From the NCBI RefSeq assembly GCF_011751745.2, contig NZ_CP061170.1, positions 868,001 through 932,000 of the forward strand: 64,000 bases of DNA. The letters are read 5' to 3'. The position numbers and the translations under genes are program-made. This document shows positions 18,983-28,577 of the stretch, one piece after another. Below the pieces are notes generated by a model that ran no database searches, had not been told where the DNA came from, and saw only the letters and a program-made list of their open reading frames with translations. Position 1 is the stretch's first letter. The number at the start of each line of letters is the position of its first letter. This stretch comes from Paramicrobacterium fandaimingii (GTDB taxonomy: Bacteria > Actinomycetota > Actinomycetes > Actinomycetales > Microbacteriaceae).

Positions 18983-19974
18983 TCGTCGTCGTCACCGGCG
19001 CGAGCGGGCTGCTCGGGCGCACCGTCGCAACACAGCTGCGCGACGCAGGGCACGATGTGCGCACGCTGCAGCGCAGCCCGTCTGGCATCGAGGGCGTGCG
19101 CGACGTGCGCGGATCGATCACCGACAGCGACCTCGTCTCTGCCGCACTCGCCGGAGTTGACGGCGTTGTGCATCTGGCAGCCAAAGTGTCGCTCGCGGGA
19201 GAGCGCGGTGACTTTCGCCGCGTCAATGTCGACGGCACGCGAACGCTTCTCGACGCGGCCGAGCGCACCGGCGTGCAACGCATCGTGCAGGTGTCGTCGC
19301 CGTCAGTCGCCCACACCGGCTCGTCGCTTGCCGGCGTCGGCGCCGAACCTGCTGACCCCGAGAATGCACGTGGCGACTACGCGCGGACGAAGGCACAGGG
19401 CGAGCTGCTGGCACTCGCACGAAACAGCGCAGACCTGAGTGTCGTCGCCGTGCGCCCTCATCTGGTGTGGGGCCCGGGGGACACGCAGCTTGTCGAGCGC
19501 ATCGTCGACCGCGCGCGCCGCGGGACGCTTCCGCTTCTCAACGACGGAACCGCGCTCATTGACAGCACCTACATCGACAATGCAGCGAGCGGCATCGTCG
19601 CCGCGTTCGAGCGGGCAGAGCACCTCGGCGGCCGCCGCTACGTGATCACGAACGGCGAACCGCGCCCTGTCGCCGAGCTGATGGCCGGCATCTGCGCAGC
19701 GGCGGGCGTTGCCGCCGCGCGCTTCAGCATTCCGGCGGGCATTGCCACGGTGGCAGGCAGCCTCGTCGAGCGACTGTGGAGCATCCGGCCCGGGCGAGAC
19801 GAACCCCCGATGACGAGGTTTCTCGCCGAGCAGCTCTCGACCTCGCATTGGTTTGACCAGCGCGAGACGCAGAGAGACCTTGAGTGGGCCCCGCAGGTGA
19901 GCATCGACGAGGGCCTGCGTCGCCTCGGCGAGCACGACAGTCGGCTCAGCGTGCCCACAGCGTCGAACAGCTAA
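18979..19974 (+). CDS. oleD: OleD, 2-alkyl-3-ketoacid reductase (extended SDR)
   Basis: A 331-residue NAD(P)H-dependent reductase. It starts MIVVVTGASGLLGRTVATQL (Rossmann motif). The catalytic Tyr/Lys pair is in DYARTKAQGELL, and the C-terminal substrate domain is of extended-SDR length. OleD reduces the OleA product to the beta-hydroxy acid used by OleC. The start ATG overlaps the oleBC stop as ATGA. An upstream in-frame start inside oleBC is rejected because the Rossmann motif begins at this ATG. Confidence 0.92.
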   Translation: MIVVVTGASGLLGRTVATQLRDAGHDVRTLQRSPSGIEGVRDVRGSITDSDLVSAALAGVDGVVHLAAKVSLAGERGDFRRVNVDGTRTLLDAAERTGVQRIVQVSSPSVAHTGSSLAGVGAEPADPENARGDYARTKAQGELLALARNSADLSVVAVRPHLVWGPGDTQLVERIVDRARRGTLPLLNDGTALIDSTYIDNAASGIVAAFERAEHLGGRRYVITNGEPRPVAELMAGICAAAGVAAARFSIPAGIATVAGSLVERLWSIRPGRDEPPMTRFLAEQLSTSHWFDQRETQRDLEWAPQVSIDEGLRRLGEHDSRLSVPTASNS

Positions 19975-20019
19975 AGTCGAAGGTGTTCCCGCAGGGGAGC
20001 ATCTGAGCCTGCCGAAAGA

Positions 20020-20847
20020 GTGAGCGCCATTTCCCGTCGCGATCCGGATCAGCCCCGCACGCTGTTTCGCACAATGATCATGCCGCGCTGGATCGCGCTG
20101 CTTGTTTTGGCACTCGCGATCGCCGCGGCCTTCGCCGCTCTCGGCAAATGGCAGCTCGAGCGTGCGTACCGCGCGGCCCCAACGCAGCAGACGGCGCCGA
20201 CCGAGACGGTGAAGCCTCTCACCGAGATCGTCGACACAGGCAGCCTGCTGCGCACCGAGCGTGTCGGGCAGATCGTGAACGTCGAGGGTGAGTTCGTTCC
20301 GGGCGACTACCTTGTCGTCACAAACAGGGTGAACGACGGGGAGACCGGCTACTGGGTTTCGGGGCATCTCGTCACAAAGCAGGGTGATGCGCTCGCCGTC
20401 GGCCTTGGCTGGGCGGCATCACGGCAGAAGGCGGATGCTGTCGCCGAGCGACTGAACGCCCAGCAGCGCTCATGGGTATCCGTCACCGGTCGTGTGCTCT
20501 CGGCGCAGTTTCCTGAGCTCGACGAAGATGCCCCACACGAGATCTCGACGATGGCGCCCGCGTGGTTCGTCAACGAGTGGCAGGAGATGGACGGCGTCGA
20601 CGTCTACGAAACCTACGTTGTCGCAGATACGGCCCCCGAGGGGTTGACGGCCATCCACTCGCCTCCGCCAGAGCAAGAGGTGGAGATCAACTGGCTGAAC
20701 ATCTTCTACGCCATCGAATGGGTGGTTTTCGCCGCGTTCGCCGTGTTCCTCTGGTTCCGCATTGTGAAGGACGCCTGGGAACGCGACATCGAAGAGCGCG
20801 AACTGGCGGAAGCGGCAAACGGCGCGTCGAGCGAGAAAGTAAACTAG
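20020..20847 (+). CDS. SURF1-family cytochrome oxidase biogenesis protein
   Basis: A 275-residue protein with one transmembrane helix near the N-terminus (ALLVLALAIAAAFAALGKWQ) and one near the C-terminus (FYAIEWVVFAAFAVFLWF). Between them is an extracytoplasmic domain with VEGEFVPGDYLVVTNRVNDGETGYWVSGHLV, the SURF1 pattern. These proteins assist heme-copper oxidase assembly in the membrane. The start is GTG with a weak GAAAGA; confidence in the exact start is moderate. It stands 45 bases after oleD. Confidence 0.88.
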   Translation: MSAISRRDPDQPRTLFRTMIMPRWIALLVLALAIAAAFAALGKWQLERAYRAAPTQQTAPTETVKPLTEIVDTGSLLRTERVGQIVNVEGEFVPGDYLVVTNRVNDGETGYWVSGHLVTKQGDALAVGLGWAASRQKADAVAERLNAQQRSWVSVTGRVLSAQFPELDEDAPHEISTMAPAWFVNEWQEMDGVDVYETYVVADTAPEGLTAIHSPPPEQEVEINWLNIFYAIEWVVFAAFAVFLWFRIVKDAWERDIEERELAEAANGASSEKVN

Positions 20848-20851
20848 ACAT

Positions 20852-21302
20852 ATGGCACTTGAACCAAAAGCATCCGATCTGCCCAAAATTCCGGGTGCCC
20901 TCAAGCTGTATCAGGTCGCCTCGATCATCACGGGTGTGCTGCTGCTCGCACTGTGCATCGAGATGCTGATGAAATACGCGTTCGGCCTTGAGCTCGAGCT
21001 CGGCGGCGCCTACGGTTTTCTCGCTTTTGTTCCGAGCGGCAGCGTTGCGGCCATCAATCTCTCGATCGGTGTTCTCGTCGTGCACGGCTGGTTCTACGTC
21101 GTGTATCTGTTTGCCGACTTCAGGCTGTGGAGCCTCATGCGCTGGCCGCTGATGACGTTTGTTCTGATCGCGCTGGGCGGCGTCGTGCCGTTTCTGTCAT
21201 TCATCGTCGAGGCGAGAATGGCGAAGCGCGTGAGAGCGTACCTCGCAGAGCGCAGTGCCCGTGATGATCAGACCCGTGATGCCGAAACACAGGAGGCAAC
21301 CA

Positions 21303-21307
<5 letters not shown>
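20852..21307 (+). CDS. DUF3817 membrane protein
   Basis: A 151-residue protein with three or four predicted transmembrane helices (for example [18 protein letters not shown] and [16 protein letters not shown]). It is typical of the DUF3817 family that precedes guaA in many actinobacteria. Function unknown. A TAAACT box ends 6 bases before the ATG, so it probably has its own leaderless promoter. Its end carries the AGGAGG ribosome-binding site of guaA, and its stop TAG overlaps the presumed guaA start. Confidence 0.85.
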
Positions 21308-22886
<1,579 letters not shown>

Positions 22887-22893
22887 CTCTCTG

Positions 22894-22918
22894 AGCCCGC
22901 CGGTCTGGAGGACGGGCT
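22894..22918. terminator. Weak hairpin between convergent genes
   Basis: AGCCCG / CGGGCT arms with a 13-base loop, between the guaA stop and the stop of the opposing membrane-protein gene. Only a modest stem; termination is inferred from position. Confidence 0.3.
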
Positions 22919-22927
22919 GGCGCCGGG

Positions 22928-23326
22928 TTACACGCCCATCAGAAAGAGCTGGGCGACGGTTGTTGCGATGCCGACCACCAGAAACCCGAGAGCGCAGAAG
23001 CCGAGGGCGCGCGCGTGTGAGCGTGGTTGATGGAAGCGGATCGTGCCTGGGCGGTTCACCCGGTAGTACAGCTCGGTTTCGAGGCGACCGTCGAGGTGGG
23101 CAACCTGCGCGCGGCTGAGCTGGGCTTCGCCCGCGCTGGTTCCGGCATCGTGAAACCACCGCACGAACGTGCGGTCTCCGTCGTCGATGACGTAGGCCTG
23201 TGTGCGCTCCCACTGGCCGCTCGTCAGGCGAACGACAAGCGCTGCCACGGCGAGAAGCGCGCAGATGCCGAAGGCGATCCACGTCGCAAACTCGAGTGCG
23301 AGCATGATCATGTCGTTGCTGTGCAC
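22928..23326 (-). CDS. Small membrane protein of unknown function
   Basis: About 132 residues. There is an N-terminal helix (LALEFATWIAFGICALLAVAALVVRL), a hydrophilic middle with DDGDRTFVRWFHDAGTSAGEAQ, and a second helix at the C-terminus (FCALGFLVVGIATTVAQLFLMGV). Both ends would sit in the membrane with an exposed central domain. I do not recognise the family. GTG 23326 has GGGAG four bases upstream; the ATG at 23311 has no such site. Convergent with guaA. Confidence 0.6.
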   Translation of the reverse strand: MHSNDMIMLALEFATWIAFGICALLAVAALVVRLTSGQWERTQAYVIDDGDRTFVRWFHDAGTSAGEAQLSRAQVAHLDGRLETELYYRVNRPGTIRFHQPRSHARALGFCALGFLVVGIATTVAQLFLMGV

Positions 23327-23422
23327 CGTGCTCCCGATCGTTCGAGCTACCCGAGTTTTGGCTCGGCTGAGATGGATCCTACCGGCAGTGAGCCAAGCGA
23401 CCGCTATTGCGAGAGTCAGGAC

Positions 23423-23686
23423 ATGGCAGTTCGATGGCGAACACGCACAGCGGGGCTTCTTATGGCTTCTGGAGCGCTGCTCGGACTCGCTGGCTGTGGC
23501 TCGTCGAGTGCGGATCCCTGCCAGTGTCTGTCGGGGTGCCAGAAGCTGGCGTTGACTCTGCGATCCTCGGCACTTTTCGTGACGTCGAGCAGCCGGGAGA
23601 AATGGTGGGAGATTATGTTGCGGTTGACGGGCCCGAGTACTGCACACTTGAACTGTTGCCCGTCCAGAGGCAGGATGCTGGAATGA
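23423..23686 (+). pseudogene. Short lipoprotein gene, probably frameshifted
   Basis: The ATG at 23423 has GAGAG/AGGA upstream and opens a clear lipoprotein signal, ending in the lipobox LAGC at about residue 25. This frame then continues as an unusual Cys/Trp-rich sequence and stops at a TGA overlapping the next ATG. In the frame one base over, the same stretch reads VPEAGVDSAILGTFRDVEQP and GDYVAVDGPEYCTLELLP, which is ordinary actinobacterial protein. The simplest reading is a frameshift soon after the lipobox (near 23510-23530). If intact, it is an 87-residue lipoprotein of unknown role. Confidence 0.45.
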
Positions 23687-24165
23687 GGCCGTTGACCGCA
23701 GACGACATCCGCTCGTCATTTGTGAATGCAACGCCCGAGCAGCTCGATCGGCTGCCGCTCCCCGGGCTGCACGAGACGATCTGGCACGAGCGCGAGTTCT
23801 TGGGCTGGCGTGATCCACAAGCTGCTCGGCTCGGCTACATCGTGCACTGGGCGGGTGACCGGCCTGTCGGCGTCGTCGTGCGTGCGGCATCCGGAGGTCT
23901 CACACGCGGCATCGCCGCAATGTGCTCATTCTGCCGATCATCGCAGCCCGCGACGCAGGTGCGCATGTTCAGCGCGCCGCGGGCAGGGGAGGCTGGGCTG
24001 AACGGCAACACGATCGGCACCTACATCTGTGAGGATCTCGCGTGCCCCATGCTGATTCGCATTACGCCATCGCAGCCGCTTCAGCCCGATCTCGTCGAGA
24101 CCAGGTCGCAGCGGCTGCTCGAACGCGTGCACGGGTTCACCGCCGACATCCTCAAGACCGCGTAG
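23683..24165 (+). CDS. FBP-domain protein (EF-G-binding, treble-clef zinc finger)
   Basis: A 160-residue protein beginning MRPLTADDIRSSFVNATPEQ, with EFLGWRDPQAARLGYIV in the middle and a zinc-binding C-terminal domain with CSFC and later CEDLAC, i.e. two Cys pairs of a treble clef. This is the FBP/FusB-like family; FusB releases EF-G from ribosomes stalled by fusidic acid. Whether this member confers resistance is unknown. Its ATG overlaps the lipoprotein stop as ATGA. Confidence 0.8.
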   Translation: MRPLTADDIRSSFVNATPEQLDRLPLPGLHETIWHEREFLGWRDPQAARLGYIVHWAGDRPVGVVVRAASGGLTRGIAAMCSFCRSSQPATQVRMFSAPRAGEAGLNGNTIGTYICEDLACPMLIRITPSQPLQPDLVETRSQRLLERVHGFTADILKTA

Positions 24166-24195
24166 CTCCGCGAACAATCCCGTTTCAAATGAGAT

Positions 24196-24242
24196 GCCAA
24201 AAAGTGTCTCGTACCCCGATGGGATGAGCGACACTTTTCGGC
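24196..24242. terminator. Bidirectional hairpin between FBP gene and hrpB
   Basis: 13-bp arms (24196-24208 with 24230-24242, one mismatch) carrying an A5 run on one side and a T4 run on the other, between two convergent genes. The loop region resembles the inner part of the accessory-region repeats (GTCTCGTACCCC ... GGGATGAGCGAC) and shares GAGATGCCAAAAA with the hairpin at 27570-27628. Confidence 0.7.
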
Positions 24243-24245
24243 GTG

Positions 24246-26831
24246 TCACTTCGTGCGGCTCCGCGTGCGCGCTGTCGCGGGCGCCGACCACGGATCTTCC
24301 GGCCAGGGATGCTTCGGATACCGGCCGCGCATTTCTCGGCGAACATCCTGATACGCGCCGTTCCAGAACGACGCAAGGTCGTCTGTCACGGCGAGGGGGC
24401 GGCGGGCTGGCGAGAGCAGATGGAACTGCACGGCGACGCTGCCCTCGACAAGGCGAGGGGTCTCGGCAAGGCCGAAGACCTCTTGCAGCTTCACGGCGAC
24501 GATCGGTCGCGAGGAGGGATCCGCTGGGTAGTCGATGCGCACACGCGAGCCGGAGGGAACCTCGAGTCGCTCGGGTACGAGCGCGTCGAGACGCCCGGCC
24601 TCCGGCCAGGGCAGCAGGCGTCGCAGCGCCGAGGCGACATCGATATTGGCCAGAGAGGCCGAACCGCGTGGTGCGGCGCTCAGGTCGGGGCCGAGCCAGT
24701 CGTCGAGACGCTCGAGGAGCGCCGCGTCGGTGACATCGGGCCACGGGGCGCCGAGTTGTCGGTGCACGAGCGCGAGGCGGCGACGCAGCGCTGTCGCGGC
24801 GTCAGACCAGGGCAGGATGCCGGGGCCCGCGGCCCTGAGATGCGCGGCGAGTGCCGCCGTGGTCTCGCCTGGACGCAGCGCCGAGGGCGTCGACGACACG
24901 AGAATCGCACCGACCCGGCGTTCGAGTCGGACGCGGGGGCGCCCATTCTCGACGCTGGTCTGCCGAGACTCTGTGACCTGGCCGGTGCGAAGGGCATCCT
25001 CGTCGTGCAGTGCCGCAGCGAGTCGCACCACAGCACCGGTTCCATCGGCGGCACGGCCTTCGGCGCGCTGCACGCCGCACACGGCGATCCACTCGCTCCC
25101 GATGAGCGGTGACCCCTCGGGAAGGGCAGCGCGCGTGCCGCTGGCGAGGAGGTAGCTGCGGGATTCCGAATCGGCGCGGCGGGCGATCCATTCTGGTCGC
25201 GACAGCGCGGCGATGACGCCCGTGGCGCTCTGCGGCCCCACGTTGACCGGTGGCGCGTCGGAACCGCGCGGTGCCGGCATCCTCTCGACGATTCGCGTGA
25301 GCCGTTCGACGTCGGTGCGCCACCGCGCCGTGCCGCGGTTCTCGCCGCGTCGCAGCGAGCGCAGGAGTGCATCGAGGTCGGCGCCGGGCTCACGCGCGTC
25401 ACCGGAGAGCGCGGCGATGACCTCGGCGGCGTTGCGGGGATCGACCCGCGGAAGCGCTGTCTTCTCATCGACGATCCGGCCGGTGGCGACAAGCAGCGCG
25501 CGGGCCTCGCGGGCTCCGAGAGGCAGCGAGGCGATGCGCGCTCCGAGCGCCGTTGGCCGACCGTTGTCGTCGATCAGGTCGAGTGCCTCGAGGGTCGCGA
25601 CAGCCTGCCGGAGCGATTCCGCGGGCGGGGCGGTGAGCAGCGGAAGCCCACGTCCCTCTGGTGTTCCCCACGCGGCGAGCACGAGGGCGGCGTCGGTGAG
25701 ATCTGTCGCCGTGATCTCGGGGTCCACGTCCGGACGAAACGCGGCGAAATCAGCTTCGCTGTAGGCGCGCACAACCCGACCGGGGCCCTGCCGCGCCGCA
25801 CGGCCCGCTCGCTGATGGGCACTCGCGCGCGAGCAGCTGACGGTGACGAGGCCCGACATGCCTCGGGCCTGATCGCGACGAGGCTCGCGCGACAGCCCGG
25901 CGTCCACAACCAACCTGACTCCGGGAACCGTGAGTGAGCTCTCGGCAAGCGAGGTGCTCACGACGATGCGAGGCGAGTCTGCGGGATGCTGCCGGCCCGA
26001 CGTTGCGCGATCTTGATCCCGTGGGCCCAAGCGTCCGTGCAGCGGAAGCACGTCGACGGACGACGCCTGAGAGCGTGAGCGCAGCCGCGTCACGAGTTCG
26101 TCGACATCGCGCGCGGTCGGTACGAAGACGAGCGCGTCGCAGCCGTCCGTGCGCTGCGCGTTGAGGGCGGTATCGGCGAGGTGATCGAGAAACTCCCTCG
26201 TCACTCCGCGGGTGCCGAGGCGCGGGCCGCTCGGGGGTCGGTAGTCAACGGTCAGCGGGTGGAGTGTCGAGGGAGCGTCGACGACGCGGGCTCCGATGAG
26301 GTCGGCGACGGCCGCGGCGTCGAGGGTGGCTGACATCGCGACGAGCGTCAGATCGTCGCGCAGGGAGCGCACTTCGGTCAGGATGCCGAGCAGCAGATCG
26401 CCGTCGAGGGAGCGCTCGTGCACTTCGTCGAGGATGACGGCGTCGACGCCCTCGAGGCCGGGATCGCTGAGCAACCGCCGCAGGAGAACACCGGGGGTGA
26501 CGAACTCGATGCGGGTGGAGTCAGAAACACGCCGGTCGCCGCGTACGGTGAAGCCCACGGGGCCGCCGAGCGGGGAGCCGTCAAGCTCGGCGATACGCCG
26601 GGCGGCGGCGCGAACGGCGACGCGCCGAGGCTGAGTGACGATGACGCGTCCCGTGCCGCGCTGCAGATTGGCCAGGAGGGGTGGCACGACGGTTGTCTTG
26701 CCTGTTCCCGGCGGGGCCGTGACGACGACCGCCCCCGATGCGCAGGCGTTTGCGAGCTCGTCCGCTGCCTGCGAGACGACGAGCCCTGCACCGATGCGGT
26801 CAAGGTCGAAGCGGTGGCGGTGCGCGGTCAT
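24246..26831 (-). CDS. hrpB: ATP-dependent helicase HrpB
   Basis: An 861-residue DEAH-family RNA helicase-like protein. Walker A is APPGTGKTT at residues 39-47, the DEVH box is in VILDEVHERSLDGD, and the helicase C domain holds TSLAESSLTVPGVRLVVDAGL and QRAGRAARQGPG. An HrpB-specific C-terminal region ends PKHPWPEDPWSAPA. The length fits HrpB (about 800-860). Its cellular role is poorly known in bacteria. A GACAAT box 6 bases before the ATG could be a leaderless -10 element. Confidence 0.95.
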   Translation of the reverse strand: MTAHRHRFDLDRIGAGLVVSQAADELANACASGAVVVTAPPGTGKTTVVPPLLANLQRGTGRVIVTQPRRVAVRAAARRIAELDGSPLGGPVGFTVRGDRRVSDSTRIEFVTPGVLLRRLLSDPGLEGVDAVILDEVHERSLDGDLLLGILTEVRSLRDDLTLVAMSATLDAAAVADLIGARVVDAPSTLHPLTVDYRPPSGPRLGTRGVTREFLDHLADTALNAQRTDGCDALVFVPTARDVDELVTRLRSRSQASSVDVLPLHGRLGPRDQDRATSGRQHPADSPRIVVSTSLAESSLTVPGVRLVVDAGLSREPRRDQARGMSGLVTVSCSRASAHQRAGRAARQGPGRVVRAYSEADFAAFRPDVDPEITATDLTDAALVLAAWGTPEGRGLPLLTAPPAESLRQAVATLEALDLIDDNGRPTALGARIASLPLGAREARALLVATGRIVDEKTALPRVDPRNAAEVIAALSGDAREPGADLDALLRSLRRGENRGTARWRTDVERLTRIVERMPAPRGSDAPPVNVGPQSATGVIAALSRPEWIARRADSESRSYLLASGTRAALPEGSPLIGSEWIAVCGVQRAEGRAADGTGAVVRLAAALHDEDALRTGQVTESRQTSVENGRPRVRLERRVGAILVSSTPSALRPGETTAALAAHLRAAGPGILPWSDAATALRRRLALVHRQLGAPWPDVTDAALLERLDDWLGPDLSAAPRGSASLANIDVASALRRLLPWPEAGRLDALVPERLEVPSGSRVRIDYPADPSSRPIVAVKLQEVFGLAETPRLVEGSVAVQFHLLSPARRPLAVTDDLASFWNGAYQDVRREMRGRYPKHPWPEDPWSAPATARTRSRTK

Positions 26832-26842
26832 CGCTTCATTGT

Positions 26843-27262
26843 CTACGTCGTCGACCAGGGATCGATGATGGTGAGACCGAGACTCTCAAAATCGCTGACG
26901 TTCCGCGTCGCGAGAGTGAATCCACGGCTCACGCAGATTGCGGCTATCTGCGCGTCGAACCCGCTGATCGGTCGTCCCTCCGCATCTCGAGAACTCACGA
27001 TCTGTGGGTATGCGCGTGCCGCCGCCGTGTCGAACGGCAGGACGAACTCTCCGAACAACTGCTGTGCTTGCTCGGCCAGTGCCGTGAGTTGAGTTCGTCG
27101 CAGCCCCTCGGGAAGTCGCGCAATCCCATACCTGATTTCTGCCACCGTAACTGCTGTCGTGACGAGTTCCTCGGGAGAATGAGAGCGTATCCAGGCGACG
27201 AGCTGAGGCGCGGGCCATGGCCGCATCACCTCAGACACGATGTTCGAATCGACGACGATCAC
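26843..27262 (-). CDS. PIN-domain toxin, FitB/VapC type
   Basis: 139 residues. MIVVDSNIVSEVMRPWPAPQLVAWI has the first catalytic Asp, TTAVTVAEIRYGIARLP a conserved Glu, and ISGFDAQIAAICVSRGFTLATRNVSDFESLGL the remaining acidic residues. This is the FitB-like branch of VapC ribonucleases. The start overlaps the antitoxin stop as ATGA. It lies 11 bases beyond the hrpB start, in the same direction. Confidence 0.9.
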   Translation of the reverse strand: MIVVDSNIVSEVMRPWPAPQLVAWIRSHSPEELVTTAVTVAEIRYGIARLPEGLRRTQLTALAEQAQQLFGEFVLPFDTAAARAYPQIVSSRDAEGRPISGFDAQIAAICVSRGFTLATRNVSDFESLGLTIIDPWSTT

Positions 27263-27504
27263 TCTGAGAAATCCGGCGAACGCGGCCTATCTGACCGTGG
27301 AGGGAGCGTCAGGTTGACTCCGCCAATGCGCTGAGCGCCCTCCAAGAGGAAATCAAGGAGGCCGACCGGCTGCGCTGCATCGCTCACAGAATCGCTCAGA
27401 ATGAGGCGAATCTCCGCCTCCATAGAACGGCCGTTGGCGGCCGCCCGAGCTCGAAGCTTTGCTTTGACGTCATCATCGAGATCACGCACGCTGATCGCAG
27501 CCAT
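27259..27504 (-). CDS. FitA-type ribbon-helix-helix antitoxin
   Basis: 81 residues beginning MAAISVRDLDDDVKAKLRARAAANGRSMEAEIRLIL, an Arc/MetJ-type ribbon-helix-helix DNA-binding domain. The tail is acidic/Pro-rich and would bind the PIN toxin. GGAGG precedes the ATG. Expected to neutralise the toxin and repress its own operon. Confidence 0.9.
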   Translation of the reverse strand: MAAISVRDLDDDVKAKLRARAAANGRSMEAEIRLILSDSVSDAAQPVGLLDFLLEGAQRIGGVNLTLPPRSDRPRSPDFSE

Positions 27505-27569
27505 GAGAAATTCCTCCGTCTGCCATCAATGCTAGCACTCGCTGCTGTCATCCATGCGGAGCCTCAGGT

Positions 27570-27628
27570 GAGATGCCAAAAAATGTCGCTGACTCCAGAG
27601 GAATCAGCGACACTTTTTGGTATCTCAG
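27570..27628. terminator. Long hairpin, terminator of the Bax-inhibitor-like gene
   Basis: 24-base arms (27570-27593 with 27605-27628) with two mismatches and an 11-base loop. Read on the minus strand it carries a T6 run, ten bases after the stop of the gene at 27638. It shares the GAGATGCCAAAAA arm with the hairpin at 24196, so both belong to one dispersed repeat family. Confidence 0.8.
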
Positions 27629-27637
27629 ATGTGCTGG

Positions 27638-28441
27638 CTAATCGCGGGCGATTGCGATCATGCGCAGAATCTCGAGGTAGAGCCACACGACAGTCATGAC
27701 GATGCCGAAGACGCCGGTCCAGGCGAACTTGCGGGGCAGCCCGTTCTCTGAGCCGCGCTTGATGAAGTCGAAGTCGAGCACGAGCGAGTACGCGGCCATG
27801 ATCACGACGAGCACGCCGAGAATCAGGCCGAGCGGGATGCCCATGATCTCAGCACCGCGCATACCCCACGGGTCGTCGTTCACACCGAAGATCATCAGAC
27901 CAAGGTTGATCAGCGAGAAGGCGGCGTAGCCGATCATCGCGATCATGAATACCTTTGTCGCCCGCTTGGAGGCACGAACCTTGCCGCTCGCGAAGAGGGC
28001 AAATGTGACGCCGAAGACAACGACGGTGCCGAGGAGGGCCTGGCTCACGATCCCGGGGTACATAACCTCGAAAATGCCGGAGATTCCACCGACGAACAGC
28101 CCCTGAACACCCGAATAGGCGAGCACGAGCGGGGCGGACGGCTCCTTCTTGAAGATGTTGACGAGGGCGAGAACGAAGCCGGCGATGGCCGCCGGAATCG
28201 CCAGAGCCGGAATGAACCAGCCGATCGCTGCGCCAACCAGCAGGATGCCGAACGCGATGATCGATTTGCCCAGCGTGTCTTCGACAGTCATGCGGTCGGT
28301 CTGGACTGCCGTCGCGGAGGGCTGCTCATACATCTGCTGCAGCTGCTCAGCTGTCATGTTCGACTGCTGCGCCTTCTGCGCTGCGGCCGTTCCGCCGCGC
28401 TGGAAGCCGGCGTTGCGGAATGCCGGGTTGTTCATGGCCAT
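27638..28441 (-). CDS. Bax inhibitor-1/YccA-family membrane protein
   Basis: A 267-residue protein with a Gln/Met-rich cytoplasmic N-terminus of about 55 residues, then seven hydrophobic segments (for example GKSIIAFGILLVGAAIGWFIPAL). It ends WLYLEILRMIAIARD, the usual actinobacterial ending. The family is an ion-channel-like or protease-modulating group in the inner membrane; the role in actinobacteria is not established. A second ATG two codons in is an alternative start. Confidence 0.88.
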   Translation of the reverse strand: MAMNNPAFRNAGFQRGGTAAAQKAQQSNMTAEQLQQMYEQPSATAVQTDRMTVEDTLGKSIIAFGILLVGAAIGWFIPALAIPAAIAGFVLALVNIFKKEPSAPLVLAYSGVQGLFVGGISGIFEVMYPGIVSQALLGTVVVFGVTFALFASGKVRASKRATKVFMIAMIGYAAFSLINLGLMIFGVNDDPWGMRGAEIMGIPLGLILGVLVVIMAAYSLVLDFDFIKRGSENGLPRKFAWTGVFGIVMTVVWLYLEILRMIAIARD

Positions 28442-28577
28442 GAGGCGTGATCCCTACTCTCGTATCGGGGTGGAATACTGCGTACAACGCTATCGGATGC
28501 GTCTATGTTCCCGCAGAGTGCCGGGCGAATCCTCAGTTTCTTTGGAGCGCGCGATGTGTGCGCCCTAGCCTTGACGC

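Noticed and set aside
23027..23422. Extended plus-strand frame upstream of the lipoprotein
   Set aside because: It overlaps the opposing membrane-protein gene; the signal peptide starts at 23423.
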